Shown: positions 29,743-38,409 of the stretch, one piece after another
How positions within the stretch are numbered: the stretch's first letter is position 1
How the letters are laid out: each line of letters opens with the position of its first letter
Origin: Paraburkholderia madseniana
GTDB taxonomy: Bacteria; Pseudomonadota; Gammaproteobacteria; Burkholderiales; Burkholderiaceae
Reading direction: 5' to 3'
DNA: 64,000 nt
Assembly: GCF_009690905.1 (NCBI RefSeq)
Contig: NZ_VOSW01000016.1
Span: 53,960 to 117,959, forward strand
Notes under the pieces: model-generated
What the model was told of the DNA's origin: nothing
The model's database searches: none
Seen by the model: only the letters and a program-made list of their open reading frames with translations
Made by a program: the position numbers and the translations under genes

Positions 29743-29967
29743 ATGAAACCGTCAGCTTCCCGCTCCGCAAGCAGCGCGCTTTGCCCGCGCTGCGGTCATG
29801 CATTCGATTGCGCCATGCATGGGGTGCCATTCGACTGCTGGTGCCGTGAGATGCCGGCCCTTCCGGCAGACCGGCTCGATGCATCTGGCCGCTGTCTGTG
29901 TCCTGAATGCCTTGCGGCGGAGATTGCGCGAGCCGTGCAACCGGGGCCGGGAGCCGGTTCAGTTTGA
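29743..29967 (+). CDS. Small cysteine-rich CWC-family protein
   Basis: 74 aa. Cys residues are arranged as CPRCGHAFDCAMHG, then CWC and CLCPECL, the layout of the cysteine-rich CWC family, probably a small zinc-binding protein. The function of the family is unknown. The ATG at 29743 has no strong ribosome site. It lies between the divergent argB leader and the convergent TPR gene. Confidence 0.8.
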   Translation: MKPSASRSASSALCPRCGHAFDCAMHGVPFDCWCREMPALPADRLDASGRCLCPECLAAEIARAVQPGPGAGSV

Positions 29968-30009
29968 ACGCGGCGCGGCCCTGATGGCCGCTTTGCAGTC
30001 CATGGCGGC

Positions 30010-31638
30010 CTATGCCGCGTGGTGCCGGGCCGCAAGCGCGCTCAGATCACGTGCAACAGCTTCCAGCGCCGGATCCCATTGACCGAACTGCGGCTGCCTG
30101 TAGAGCATCGCACTCGGATACCACGGGCTGTCGGGCCGGTCGAGCAGCCAGACCCAATGCGGATTGACGTCGAGCAGCACCCATGTGCGCTGGCCGAGCG
30201 CGCCGCTCAGATGCGCCACGGACGTGCAAACCGTGATGACGAGATCGAGCGCGCTGACAAATGCGGCTGTGTCGTCGAAGTTGGAGAATTCGGCGGTGTG
30301 GTCCGACATTGGCAGGCCCACCGCCCGGGCGGCCGCGACATCCGCCCCGGCACCCGGCTGCAGCGAATAGAACGCCACGCCCTGCATGCCGCCGAAATGT
30401 TTTGCATAGCGCTCCCAACCTACCCGTCGGAATGGGTTGCGCTGATGGCCAAGGCTGCCGGTCCATGCCAGCCCGACTTTGAGCCTTGTTTCGCCGGCAA
30501 GTCTCTGTTGCCACGACGCACGCGCTGCAGCGTCCGCACGCAAATACGGAGTCGCAGCGGGGATCGTCTCCTCGCGCGTGTCGAATATCAAAGGCAGGCT
30601 GAGTAACGGGATTTCGTAGTCGAACGGAGGTAAAGATTCGACGCCACCGCCGGCCGAAAAATCGTCCACATGATTGCCGAGGCTGCGGGCGAGCAACGCA
30701 CCCATCTGCGGAAATGAATTCCAGACGAGACGGCCACCCTCGCGATGAACGCGCTCGGCCAGCAGTGGGATATAGCGGCTGAACTGCAAGACGTCGCCCA
30801 TGCCCTGTTCGCCCCACACCAGCAGCGTTCTCCCGGCGAGCGGTTCACCTCGCCAGGTCGGCGCCGGCATTGCCGGACGGTTACCGCCCAATTCCAACGA
30901 GCCATCCCAACGCGCTTCGTGGGCTTGCCAGCCGTGCGCGTAATCGCCGCGCATGAGCTGCAGCATGCTGAGATTGGAGCGCATAGCGGCGTCGTTGGGC
31001 GCTAAGGCACAGGCGGTTCTTTCGGCGTGCTCCGCTTCGTCCCAGCGTTGCGCTTCACGCAGCGCCAGCGCATAGTTGTTGTGCGCCAGCGGGCTATGCG
31101 GCGCGCATTGCACGGCTTTTGCGCCGGATTCGAGCGCGCGCAGGAGATTCAAATTGGCGCGGCTCGCCTGAGTGAGATTGGTCCATGCGTCGCCGTTGCC
31201 GGGTTCGTCATGAACTGCACTTTCCAGTAGTGCGAGTTGCTCGTTGAGGTCGCCGCCAGTGAGCGCGAGGGCGCCAGCGAGATTGTTGCGCAGCCGCGGC
31301 AGTTTCGGATCGATGGCGAGTGCGCGACGATAGGGCGCGATTGCCTCGCTATGCCGGTTTGCCATTTGCAGCACGTAGCCGAAACGGAAGTGTGCAAGCG
31401 CGCGGTGGGGATCGAGTTGGGCAATAATGGCGGCGAGTTCGATCGCGTCGTCATGACGATGTTCTGCGAGCAAAGTGATGACGAGCGAATCGATGGACTC
31501 GTCGTCGAGCGGGTGGCGTTGTGCAGCGGCATCGAGCCATCTGGCCTCTGCTTCTGCGGTGCCGGTTTGCCGGTTTGCCGGGCTGCGGCGGCATGTCGCA
31601 GGAAAGTCAGGAAAGCTGATGAGGCAGGGATCTCGCAA
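30010..31638 (-). CDS. TPR protein with GT9-like C-terminal domain, N-terminus frame-disrupted
   Basis: 542 aa as drawn from a TTG; no ATG is available near the N-terminus in this frame. Residues 30-230 form TPR units (for example AHFRFGYVLQMANRHSEAI and AHNNYALALREAQRWDEAE). Residues 250-540 resemble the glycosyltransferase-9/ADP-heptose-type domain found behind TPRs (LLVWGEQGMGDVLQFSRY, VGLAWTGS, SALDLVITVCTSVAHLSGALG). An 8-bp tandem duplication at 31561-31576 shifts the frame: removing one unit joins an ATG at 31655 in frame to the rest. The gene is thus mutated or switchable, and the start given is provisional. Confidence 0.72.
   Translation of the reverse strand: MRDPCLISFPDFPATCRRSPANRQTGTAEAEARWLDAAAQRHPLDDESIDSLVITLLAEHRHDDAIELAAIIAQLDPHRALAHFRFGYVLQMANRHSEAIAPYRRALAIDPKLPRLRNNLAGALALTGGDLNEQLALLESAVHDEPGNGDAWTNLTQASRANLNLLRALESGAKAVQCAPHSPLAHNNYALALREAQRWDEAEHAERTACALAPNDAAMRSNLSMLQLMRGDYAHGWQAHEARWDGSLELGGNRPAMPAPTWRGEPLAGRTLLVWGEQGMGDVLQFSRYIPLLAERVHREGGRLVWNSFPQMGALLARSLGNHVDDFSAGGGVESLPPFDYEIPLLSLPLIFDTREETIPAATPYLRADAAARASWQQRLAGETRLKVGLAWTGSLGHQRNPFRRVGWERYAKHFGGMQGVAFYSLQPGAGADVAAARAVGLPMSDHTAEFSNFDDTAAFVSALDLVITVCTSVAHLSGALGQRTWVLLDVNPHWVWLLDRPDSPWYPSAMLYRQPQFGQWDPALEAVARDLSALAARHHAA
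31561..31581. repeat. 8-bp tandem repeat that breaks the TPR gene frame
   Basis: The plus strand carries GCCGGTTT twice and then GCCGG, that is 2.6 copies of an octamer within the N-terminal coding part of the minus-strand TPR gene. One copy fewer gives one continuous reading frame from the ATG at 31655. Confidence 0.85.
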
Positions 31639-31783
31639 TCAGAGATTGGCGGCATGGATGAGTTTGGGTGGCGCGAGAACGGATGATGAGCAACCGGCTC
31701 GCACAACGCTGTCGCAAAATTCCATGTTACCGACGCAAGGCCGTGAGGTAAGTCAGACTAGTCCGAACAGTTAAACTAAAGTC

Positions 31784-33094
31784 ATGCATCGTATAACTAA
31801 CACCGGCCGCGTCAACCTCGGTCATCTGTTCTGGCTGCGCAGCCTCGCCATCATTGGCCAACTGGTGACGATTGCGTTTGTGCAGACCTTCTTCGGCGTG
31901 CACTTGCCGTTGCCCGCGATGTTGCTCGTGATCGCTCTCGAAGTGATCTTCAATGGCCTCACATGGTGGCGTGTCTCGCAGCAGCGGCCCGAGTCCAATC
32001 TCGAACTGTTCGGCCAGATCTGGGTCGATCTCGGCGCGTTGTCGGCGCTGCTGTTTCTTTCCGGTGGCACTACCAATCCATTCGTTTCGCTGTACCTGCC
32101 ATCGCTCGCCATTGCTGCCGCCGTGTTGCCATGGCATCTGATGGCGTGGCTCGCCGCGTTCGCCGTGGCCTGCTACGCCGTGCTTGGCTTCGATTCCGTA
32201 CCGCTCAATCTCGACAACCCGGCGAACCTGTTCGACTACTTTCGCGCCGGCATGTGGGTGAACTTCATGGTCAGCGTTGGCCTGATTGCGTGGTTCGTCG
32301 CACGCATGTCGCGCGCTCTGCGACTACGTGACGCAGCGCTCGGAGATGCGCAGCAGCGTTTGCTTCACGATGAACGGGCCGTCGCGCTCGGTGTGCAGGC
32401 CGCCACTGTCGCGCACGAAATCGGCACGCCGCTGTCTACAATTGCGATGTTGTCCGAAGAATTGCGCGACGCCGCGCGAACCGACAAGGGGCTCGCGCCA
32501 TACAGCGCCGACCTGGATCTGCTCGAGCAGCAAATGACGCTGTGTACTTCGGCGCTTGCACGGCTGCGCAGCCGTGCATCGACCGCGACCAACCGGCAAA
32601 CGGTCAGCGAATGGCTCGAGTCGTTTGGCGAACAATGGCGCTTGCGTCATCCGCATGTGAAGTTCGAACGGATCGGTGTGCCGCCTAAGGGTGTCAGTCT
32701 TGACGATACGGTTGCCGTCAGTCAGATTCTTACGATTCTGCTCGACAACGCCGCGCGTGCGAGCCGCGATCACGTCACGCTATCGTGCACGCTCGCGGCG
32801 CGCGGCGACCAGATCGCATTCGAGGTATGCGACGCGGGCCCTGGCATTCCCGCCGCGTTGCGCGGGTCGCTCGGCGCGATGCCGGTCGACAGCACACAGG
32901 GTGGACACGGCGTGGGCCTGTATCTGGCATTTTCAGCGGCGGCACGTCTGAAGGGATCGATCGAGCTGGCCGATGTCAGCGAGATCAAGCCGCGTGGCAC
33001 GCGCGCAGTGTTGAGACTGCCGCTTGCGGCGCGCAAATTATCAGGTGTGGGCCGTCAAGGCACTTCGCCATCCAACACGGAGAAACAGGCATGA
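31784..33094 (+). CDS. RegB/PrrB-like redox-sensing histidine kinase
   Basis: 436 aa. Six hydrophobic segments occupy residues 15-175. Between them lies GGTTNPF (94-100), the ubiquinone-associated motif of RegB/PrrB. The phospho-acceptor His211 is in HEIGTPLSTI, the RegB-type H-box. Cys254 in QMTLCTSALARL sits where RegB has its redox-active Cys. The HATPase domain has LDNAARAS and GHGVGLYLAFS. RegB senses respiratory redox state; here function is inferred from these motifs. The gene overlaps its regulator by 4 bp (ATGA). Confidence 0.9.
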   Translation: MHRITNTGRVNLGHLFWLRSLAIIGQLVTIAFVQTFFGVHLPLPAMLLVIALEVIFNGLTWWRVSQQRPESNLELFGQIWVDLGALSALLFLSGGTTNPFVSLYLPSLAIAAAVLPWHLMAWLAAFAVACYAVLGFDSVPLNLDNPANLFDYFRAGMWVNFMVSVGLIAWFVARMSRALRLRDAALGDAQQRLLHDERAVALGVQAATVAHEIGTPLSTIAMLSEELRDAARTDKGLAPYSADLDLLEQQMTLCTSALARLRSRASTATNRQTVSEWLESFGEQWRLRHPHVKFERIGVPPKGVSLDDTVAVSQILTILLDNAARASRDHVTLSCTLAARGDQIAFEVCDAGPGIPAALRGSLGAMPVDSTQGGHGVGLYLAFSAAARLKGSIELADVSEIKPRGTRAVLRLPLAARKLSGVGRQGTSPSNTEKQA

Positions 33095-33633
33095 GCGATA
33101 TGAATTTTCTGGTGATCGACGACGATGAGGTGTTCTCCGGCATCCTCGCCCGCGGTTTGACGCGGCGCGGTTATACGGTGGCCGAAGCGCACAACGCGGA
33201 TGAGGCGATCAAGTTGGCGAACCAGCAGAAGTTCAGCCAGATCACGGTAGACCTGCATCTGGGCAATGATTCCGGTCTCACGCTCGTCGCTCCCCTGCGT
33301 GATTTGCAGCCTGACGCGCGCATGCTGGTGTTGACCGGTTATGCCAGCATCGCCACGGCGGTGCAGGCTGTGAAAGACGGCGCCGATAACTACCTGGCGA
33401 AGCCCGCCAACGTGGAAACGATCTTGTCGGCGCTGCAAAGCGAAGCGAGCGCGCTGCAAGCTGAAGAGGCGATTGAGCATCCCACGCCGTTGTCGGTTGC
33501 GCGCCTGGAGTGGGAGCATATTCAACGTGTGCTCGCGGAGCACGGCGGCAACATTTCGGCTACTGCGCGCGCGTTGAACATGCATCGTCGAACGCTGCAG
33601 CGGAAATTGGCGAAGCGGCCGGTCAAGCAGTAA
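33091..33633 (+). CDS. RegA/PrrA/ActR-like response regulator
   Basis: 180 aa. The receiver has an acidic DDDE pocket (residues 10-13), phospho-acceptor Asp54 (ITVDLHLGNDSGL) and Lys104 (YLAKPA). The C-terminal Fis-type helix-turn-helix reads GGNISATARALNMHRRTLQRKL, nearly the RegA/PrrA sequence known to be highly conserved. It is coupled to the kinase upstream. RegBA pairs control respiration, carbon and nitrogen fixation genes in other proteobacteria; targets here are unknown. A strong terminator follows. Confidence 0.92.
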   Translation: MSDMNFLVIDDDEVFSGILARGLTRRGYTVAEAHNADEAIKLANQQKFSQITVDLHLGNDSGLTLVAPLRDLQPDARMLVLTGYASIATAVQAVKDGADNYLAKPANVETILSALQSEASALQAEEAIEHPTPLSVARLEWEHIQRVLAEHGGNISATARALNMHRRTLQRKLAKRPVKQ

Positions 33634-33670
33634 GCGCTGGGGCCTGCTTACGCTTGCGGGCCGGAAAACA

Positions 33671-33706
33671 AAACGGGCTGTCTTTCACAAGACAGCCCGT
33701 TTTTTT
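33671..33706. terminator. Bidirectional terminator between the RegA-like gene and hslU
   Basis: A perfect 14-bp stem (33671-33684 with 33689-33702) and a 4-nt loop with a T run on the plus strand. An A run on the other side suits minus-strand transcripts from hslVU too. Confidence 0.92.
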
Positions 33707-33787
33707 GCGCCTCACACATGATCGGCTGCGTGCGAGGCGCGCGGCTTTAACGCGGCGTTAGTATCGGCATCGACGTCTACATCAGCA

Positions 33788-35134
33788 TCACAGCACGTAG
33801 CGCGACAGATCCTCATCTTCCGCCACTTCGTTCAGCGCGCGATCGACATACGCCGCGTCGATCTGCACCGTCTTGCCCGAATGATTGCCGGCTGCGAACG
33901 AGACATCTTCGAGCAGTTTTTCGATCACCGTATACAGACGGCGCGCGCCGATGTTTTCGGTCTTCTCGTTGACCGAGTACGCGATTTCGGCCATACGGCG
34001 AATGCCGTCGTCGGCGAATTCGAGGTGCACGTCTTCGGTGGCCAGCAATGCCTGGTATTGCTTCACGAGGCTCGCGTCGGTCGACACCAGGATCGATTCG
34101 AAATCGCCCACCGACAGCGAATCCAGTTCGACCCGAATCGGGAAGCGGCCTTGCAGTTCCGGAATCAGATCGCTCGGCTTGGCCAGATGAAACGCGCCAC
34201 TCGCGATGAACAGAATGTGGTCGGTCTTCACCATGCCGTACTTGGTGTTGATCGTGGTGCCTTCGACGAGCGGCAGCAGATCGCGCTGCACGCCCTGACG
34301 CGACACTTCGCCACCGCCTGCTTCATTGCGCGATGCGATCTTGTCGATTTCGTCGAGGAACACGATACCGTTCTGCTCGACGTTCTGCACCGCTTTGGCT
34401 TTCACCTCTTCGTCGTTGAGCATCTTGCCGGCTTCTTCGTCGGTGAGGACCTTCAGCGCTTCCTTCACCTTCAGCTTGCGGCGCGTTTTCTTGCCGCCGC
34501 CGATGTTCGCGAACATCGAACGGATCTGCTCGGTCATGTCTTCCATGCCCGGCGGCCCCATGATGTCCATGCCGACTTGCGGTTGTTCGACGTCGAGTTC
34601 GATTTCCTTATCGTCGAGCAGACCTTCGCGCAGGCGCTTGCGGAAGGTCTGGCGCGTGGTGCTGCCTTCGTCGGCGGTATCCGCCGCGCTCGAACTCGCA
34701 CCGAAACCGACCGGGCGGGCGCTCGGCAACAGAATGTCCAGAATGCGGTCTTCGGCCTGATCTTCAGCCTTGGTCCGCACTTTGCGCATTTCCGTTTCGC
34801 GCGTCTGCTTGATTGAGATCTCCATCAGATCGCGCACGATGCTGTCGACGTCGCGGCCCACGTAACCGACTTCGGTGAATTTGGTGGCTTCGATCTTGAT
34901 GAACGGTGCGTCGGCCAGTTTCGCCAGACGTCGCGCGATTTCGGTTTTACCGACGCCAGTCGGTCCGATCATCAAAATGTTCTTCGGCGTGATTTCCTGA
35001 CGCAGCGGGTCTTCAACCTGCTGACGGCGCCAGCGGTTGCGCAACGCCACGGCAACCGCTTTCTTCGCGCGGCCTTGGCCGATGATGTGTTTGTCGAGTT
35101 CCGAGACGATCTCGGCAGGGGTCATAGTGCTCAT
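33788..35134 (-). CDS. hslU: ATP-dependent protease ATPase subunit HslU
   Basis: 448 aa. The AAA+ unfoldase of the HslUV protease. Walker A GPTGVGKT is at residues 57-64, the pore loop is in [12 protein letters not shown], Walker B is in [12 protein letters not shown], and the C-terminus [10 protein letters not shown] is the tail that inserts into HslV. The I-domain lies between. The start is ATG 35134; MTPAEIV three codons later is possible. It lies 9 bp behind hslV. Confidence 0.97.
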   Translation of the reverse strand: MSTMTPAEIVSELDKHIIGQGRAKKAVAVALRNRWRRQQVEDPLRQEITPKNILMIGPTGVGKTEIARRLAKLADAPFIKIEATKFTEVGYVGRDVDSIVRDLMEISIKQTRETEMRKVRTKAEDQAEDRILDILLPSARPVGFGASSSAADTADEGSTTRQTFRKRLREGLLDDKEIELDVEQPQVGMDIMGPPGMEDMTEQIRSMFANIGGGKKTRRKLKVKEALKVLTDEEAGKMLNDEEVKAKAVQNVEQNGIVFLDEIDKIASRNEAGGGEVSRQGVQRDLLPLVEGTTINTKYGMVKTDHILFIASGAFHLAKPSDLIPELQGRFPIRVELDSLSVGDFESILVSTDASLVKQYQALLATEDVHLEFADDGIRRMAEIAYSVNEKTENIGARRLYTVIEKLLEDVSFAAGNHSGKTVQIDAAYVDRALNEVAEDEDLSRYVL

Positions 35135-35143
35135 CGTGGGTCC

Positions 35144-35680
35144 TTACTCGATCGTCTCGATGACGCGGTTATGGTTCGTATAGATGCACATGTCGCCGGC
35201 AATCTCCAGCGACTTCTCCACGATCTCGCGGGGCGACAGCTCGGTGTTGTCAACGAGCGCCTTGGCCGCGGCTTGCGCGTAAGCGCCACCCGAACCGATC
35301 GCGCAGATGCCGCCTTCCGGATCGAGCACGTCGCCGTTACCGGTAATGACGAGGGTGGTGGTGGCGTCCGCCGCGATCAGCATGGCTTCGAGGCGGCGCA
35401 GCATGCGGTCGGTGCGCCAGTCTTTGGCGAGTTCGACGGCGGCGCGAGTCAGATTGCCCTGATGTTTTTCCAGCTTCGCTTCGAAGCGGTCGAGCAGCGA
35501 GAAGGCGTCGGCCGTGCCGCCGGCGAAGCCGACCATCACCTTGCCGTTATAGATGCGCCGGACTTTCTTTGCACCGCCCTTCATGACGATGTTGCCCAGC
35601 GTCACCTGGCCGTCGCCGCCGAGCGCGACCTTGTCGCCGCGGCGCACGGAAACGATCGTTGTGCCGTGAAATTGCTCCAT
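35144..35680 (-). CDS. hslV: ATP-dependent protease peptidase subunit HslV
   Basis: 178 aa from the ATG at 35680. A proteasome-beta-like peptidase. After the short propeptide MEQFHG the mature enzyme would begin TTIVSVRR with the N-terminal nucleophile Thr. The active-site Lys is in [19 protein letters not shown] context and the sodium-site Gly/Ser loop in [14 protein letters not shown]. First gene of hslVU, preceded by a possible heat-shock promoter. Confidence 0.97.
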   Translation of the reverse strand: MEQFHGTTIVSVRRGDKVALGGDGQVTLGNIVMKGGAKKVRRIYNGKVMVGFAGGTADAFSLLDRFEAKLEKHQGNLTRAAVELAKDWRTDRMLRRLEAMLIAADATTTLVITGNGDVLDPEGGICAIGSGGAYAQAAAKALVDNTELSPREIVEKSLEIAGDMCIYTNHNRVIETIE

Positions 35681-35818
35681 ATGCGTTCCTCTTTGCAAAA
35701 CGGGTAGGACACGGCAGCACAAGGTAATGCACCACCGCATGAATCCTGGAAGCGGACGGCGCGCAACGCTGAAACGATCAACCGGCCGGCGCGCGCTCGT
35801 GCAACGCATGTTCGACTT

Positions 35819-35846
35819 ATTTTAGGGCGTGCGCGGTCATATCAAG
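35819..35846 (-). promoter_or_regulatory. Possible sigma32-type promoter of hslVU
   Basis: Minus strand CTTGATA (35846-35840) and CCTAAAAT (35826-35819) separated by 13 bp resemble the heat-shock -35/-10 (CTTGAAA and CCCCATNT). The match is partial. hslVU is heat-shock-regulated in other proteobacteria, which is the main support. Confidence 0.4.
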
Positions 35847-35911
35847 AGCCGGCAAACGGCATAAGACAAAAACACGGGGTTCAGAGCGGGGGATTGTGCG
35901 GAGGAGCACAC

Positions 35912-35946
35912 AAAAGAAAAAAGGCGCACAGATCACCGTGCGCCTC
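35912..35946 (-). terminator. Terminator after dksA
   Basis: An 8-bp perfect stem (AGGCGCAC at 35923-35930, GTGCGCCT at 35939-35946). Read on the minus strand it is followed by a T-rich tract. Confidence 0.85.
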
Positions 35947-35996
35947 TCGACGAAGCAGCTTAAAAGGGCGCGGAGCCGAAGCCGCGCCGTTGGCGT

Positions 35997-36416
35997 TCAG
36001 TCGCCGAACAGCTTCTGGCGCAGTTCGCGGCGTTCCTGCGCTTCGAGCGACAGGGTTGCCGTGGGCCGTGCGAGCAGACGCGGAACACCAATCGGCTCAC
36101 CGGTTTCTTCGCACCAGCCGTAGTCACCCGAATCGATGCGCGCGATCGATTGCTGCACCTTCTTCAGCAGCTTGCGCTCGCGGTCGCGCGTGCGCAGTTC
36201 CAGCGCATGCTCTTCTTCGATCGTTGCACGGTCGGCCGGGTCCGGCACGATTACTGTTTCGCGCAGGTTCTCGGTCGTCTGGCCGGCATTGCGGAGAATG
36301 TCCGCCTGCAGCTGTTCGAGCTTGTTCTTGAAGAAAGCGAGCTGATCCTCATTCATGTAATCCTTGTCGCTCATCTTCAGGATTTCGGCTTCAGTCAAGA
36401 GTCGTTTCGTCGTCAT
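35997..36416 (-). CDS. dksA: RNA polymerase-binding transcription factor DksA
   Basis: 139 aa from the ATG at 36416. DksA enters the RNA polymerase secondary channel and works with ppGpp. The coiled coil carries the tip DPADRAT with the two key acidic residues. The C-terminal zinc finger is reduced: CEETGEPIG is visible, but the later Cys pair of classic DksA reads PRLLARPTATLSLEAQERRE. Only one Cys of the usual four is seen, so this is a Cys-poor DksA type. Start choice is supported by MTTKRLLTEAEILKMSDKDYMN. Confidence 0.92.
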   Translation of the reverse strand: MTTKRLLTEAEILKMSDKDYMNEDQLAFFKNKLEQLQADILRNAGQTTENLRETVIVPDPADRATIEEEHALELRTRDRERKLLKKVQQSIARIDSGDYGWCEETGEPIGVPRLLARPTATLSLEAQERRELRQKLFGD

Positions 36417-37075
36417 CTGGCTTGCTTCTTCAATGTGAGGCAAAACTCTTACATAGTGCCCGCACTTTCGTATTGCCCGCAAAGGCGCCACGAGGACGCT
36501 GAGCGCTGGGCGGGCACGGACGATGGGCTGTCGGTGACGCCGAAGCGCCTTGCGCCCACGCGCCGGGCGTCGCTACGCCAATGCGGGGCCGAACTCCTCT
36601 GGAAACCGTTTCTCAAATGCTCCTGAGGCATTGCTTGCCGGCAGCGAGCATTGTCTGCTGTGCCAGCCGGCATTGTCGGCGTGAGTTCCGGATAAGATTT
36701 TCCGGCGCCGTTTCAGGCCCGGCGCGGAATACGCGCTGACCGGGCAATTCGTTGTCATTCTCCAGTGGGCACGTATTGTAACTGAATCACAATCCAGCAC
36801 CGCAACTGGTGAAAATACCCCGGCGGCGCACTGATATCCCGAAAATATAACGCGCGCACGGTCAAAAAGCGATGGTCGTGCACGCTTTAATACAGCAGGG
36901 TTTTCACGTGCTTTTCACACAGCCGACATTTCAGCAGGCTTTCGGGGCGCTCCTCTCGGTATTCTGCAGACGATTACCGCGATGCCCGCCGGACACACGC
37001 TCATGATTAGCGCGCTCCAGCATGCCGCGTGCCGTGCCATTTGCCTGACCCAGTAAGGCGCGGCACACGTGACGC
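36417..37075. other. Gene-free region between cobW-type gene and dksA
   Basis: About 660 bp with no convincing gene on either strand; the short frames here look like random high-GC openings. The stretch 36775-36900 is A/T-richer and includes ATTGT-N9-ACAAT (36775-36793) and TACAAT on the minus strand, which could be a distant dksA promoter. dksA would then have a leader of over 300 nt. No terminator is obvious after the CobW gene. Confidence 0.4.
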
Positions 37076-38179
37076 TTACGCCAGACAGGCGTCCAGGCCA
37101 TCGGTGATCAGGTCTTGCGGCAGTTCGATGCCGATGAACACCATCTTGTTGGTCTTCTTCTCGATCGGCTGCCATTTCGCGGCCAGATCGCTGCCCATCA
37201 TCTGGTGCACACCCTGGAACACCACCTTGCGGTCGACGCCCTTCATATACAGCACACCCTTGTAGCGCAGCAGGCGCTCGCCGTAGATCTGCAGGATGCC
37301 GCCGAGGAAGTCCTCGAGTTTGTTCGGATCGAACGGACGGTCGCTGCGGTAGACGAACGATTTGATCTTGTCGTCATGGTGCGCGTGATGGTGATGCGCG
37401 TGATCGTGGCCTTCGTGGTCGCACTTGCCGTGATCATGATCGCAGTTTTCGTGATCGTGATCGTCGTGATCGGCATGGGTGTGGCCGTGCTCGTCATGCG
37501 CGTGAGCGTGGCTGTGAGCATGTTCGTCTTCAGCGAGGAAGTCCGGGTCGATTTCGAGCTTCGAATTGAGGTTGAAGCCGCGCAGATCGAAGATTTCCTT
37601 GATGTCCGCTTCGCCGAAGTTGACGACCTTGATCGCCGCACGCGGGTTCATGTGCAGCAGGCGATGGCGCAGATCGTCCAGGTGCTTTTCGTCGACCAGA
37701 TCCGACTTGGTGATGAACAGGCGATCGGCGAAGCCGACCTGGCGTTGCACCACTTCGTGCTCGTCCAGTTGATGGTTCGCGTGCTTCGCGTCGACCAGCG
37801 TGATGATCGCGTCGAGCAGGAATTCGTTGGCGATCTGGTCGTCCATGAAGAACGTCTGCGCGACCGGGCCCGGATTGGCGAGACCGGTGGTTTCGATCAC
37901 GACACGGTCGAAATCCAGTTCGCCGGACTGCTTCTTCGCCGCCAGATCGCCGAGTACGCGCGACAGGTCGCCACGGATCGTGCAGCAGATGCAGCCGTTG
38001 CTCATCTGGATGATCTGCTCGCTCGTGTCTTGCACGAGAATTTCGTTATCGATGTTCTCTTCGCCGAACTCGTTTTCGATCACGGCGATCTTCATGCCGT
38101 GCTTTTCGTTCAGGATGCGCTTGAGCAGGGTGGTTTTGCCGCTGCCGAGAAAGCCGGTCAGGATGGTGACTGGGATCAT
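37076..38179 (-). CDS. CobW/ZNG1-type GTPase metallochaperone with His-rich linker
   Basis: 367 aa from the ATG at 38179. A G3E-family GTPase with P-loop GFLGSGKT (residues 9-16), metal-binding CxCC at Cys63-Cys65-Cys66, ETTGLANPGPV and the nucleotide-base motif TKSD. Between residues 230 and 290 lies a very His/Asp-rich stretch with dozens of His and two Cys, suited to binding zinc or another divalent metal. The CobW C-terminal domain follows. These proteins deliver metal to client enzymes; the client cannot be named. Upstream 38180-38409 shows no clear Zur box. Confidence 0.9.
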   Translation of the reverse strand: MIPVTILTGFLGSGKTTLLKRILNEKHGMKIAVIENEFGEENIDNEILVQDTSEQIIQMSNGCICCTIRGDLSRVLGDLAAKKQSGELDFDRVVIETTGLANPGPVAQTFFMDDQIANEFLLDAIITLVDAKHANHQLDEHEVVQRQVGFADRLFITKSDLVDEKHLDDLRHRLLHMNPRAAIKVVNFGEADIKEIFDLRGFNLNSKLEIDPDFLAEDEHAHSHAHAHDEHGHTHADHDDHDHENCDHDHGKCDHEGHDHAHHHHAHHDDKIKSFVYRSDRPFDPNKLEDFLGGILQIYGERLLRYKGVLYMKGVDRKVVFQGVHQMMGSDLAAKWQPIEKKTNKMVFIGIELPQDLITDGLDACLA

Positions 38180-38409
38180 ATTGGTCGCCTTGTACGTGAG
38201 TCTGTGCGTAATCGAATTTACAGCGCGAATGTGCAACAGCCGCGCAAGCTGCGGCGAATGCGTCTGCGAATCCGGTTTGCCGGGCGCGGCAGCCTGACGG
38301 CGCGCGACCCGATCTAGCCGGATATTGAAACATATCTGTCAAGCCGGCGCTGGCAGCGGGGGCGAACCCCTTCGCGGCACGTGGGAAATAACCCTGAAGC
38401 TATGGGCGA

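Noticed and set aside
38201..38225. Zur operator before the CobW gene
   Set aside because: GTAA-N6-TTAC has only 4-bp arms and does not match a proper Zur palindrome.
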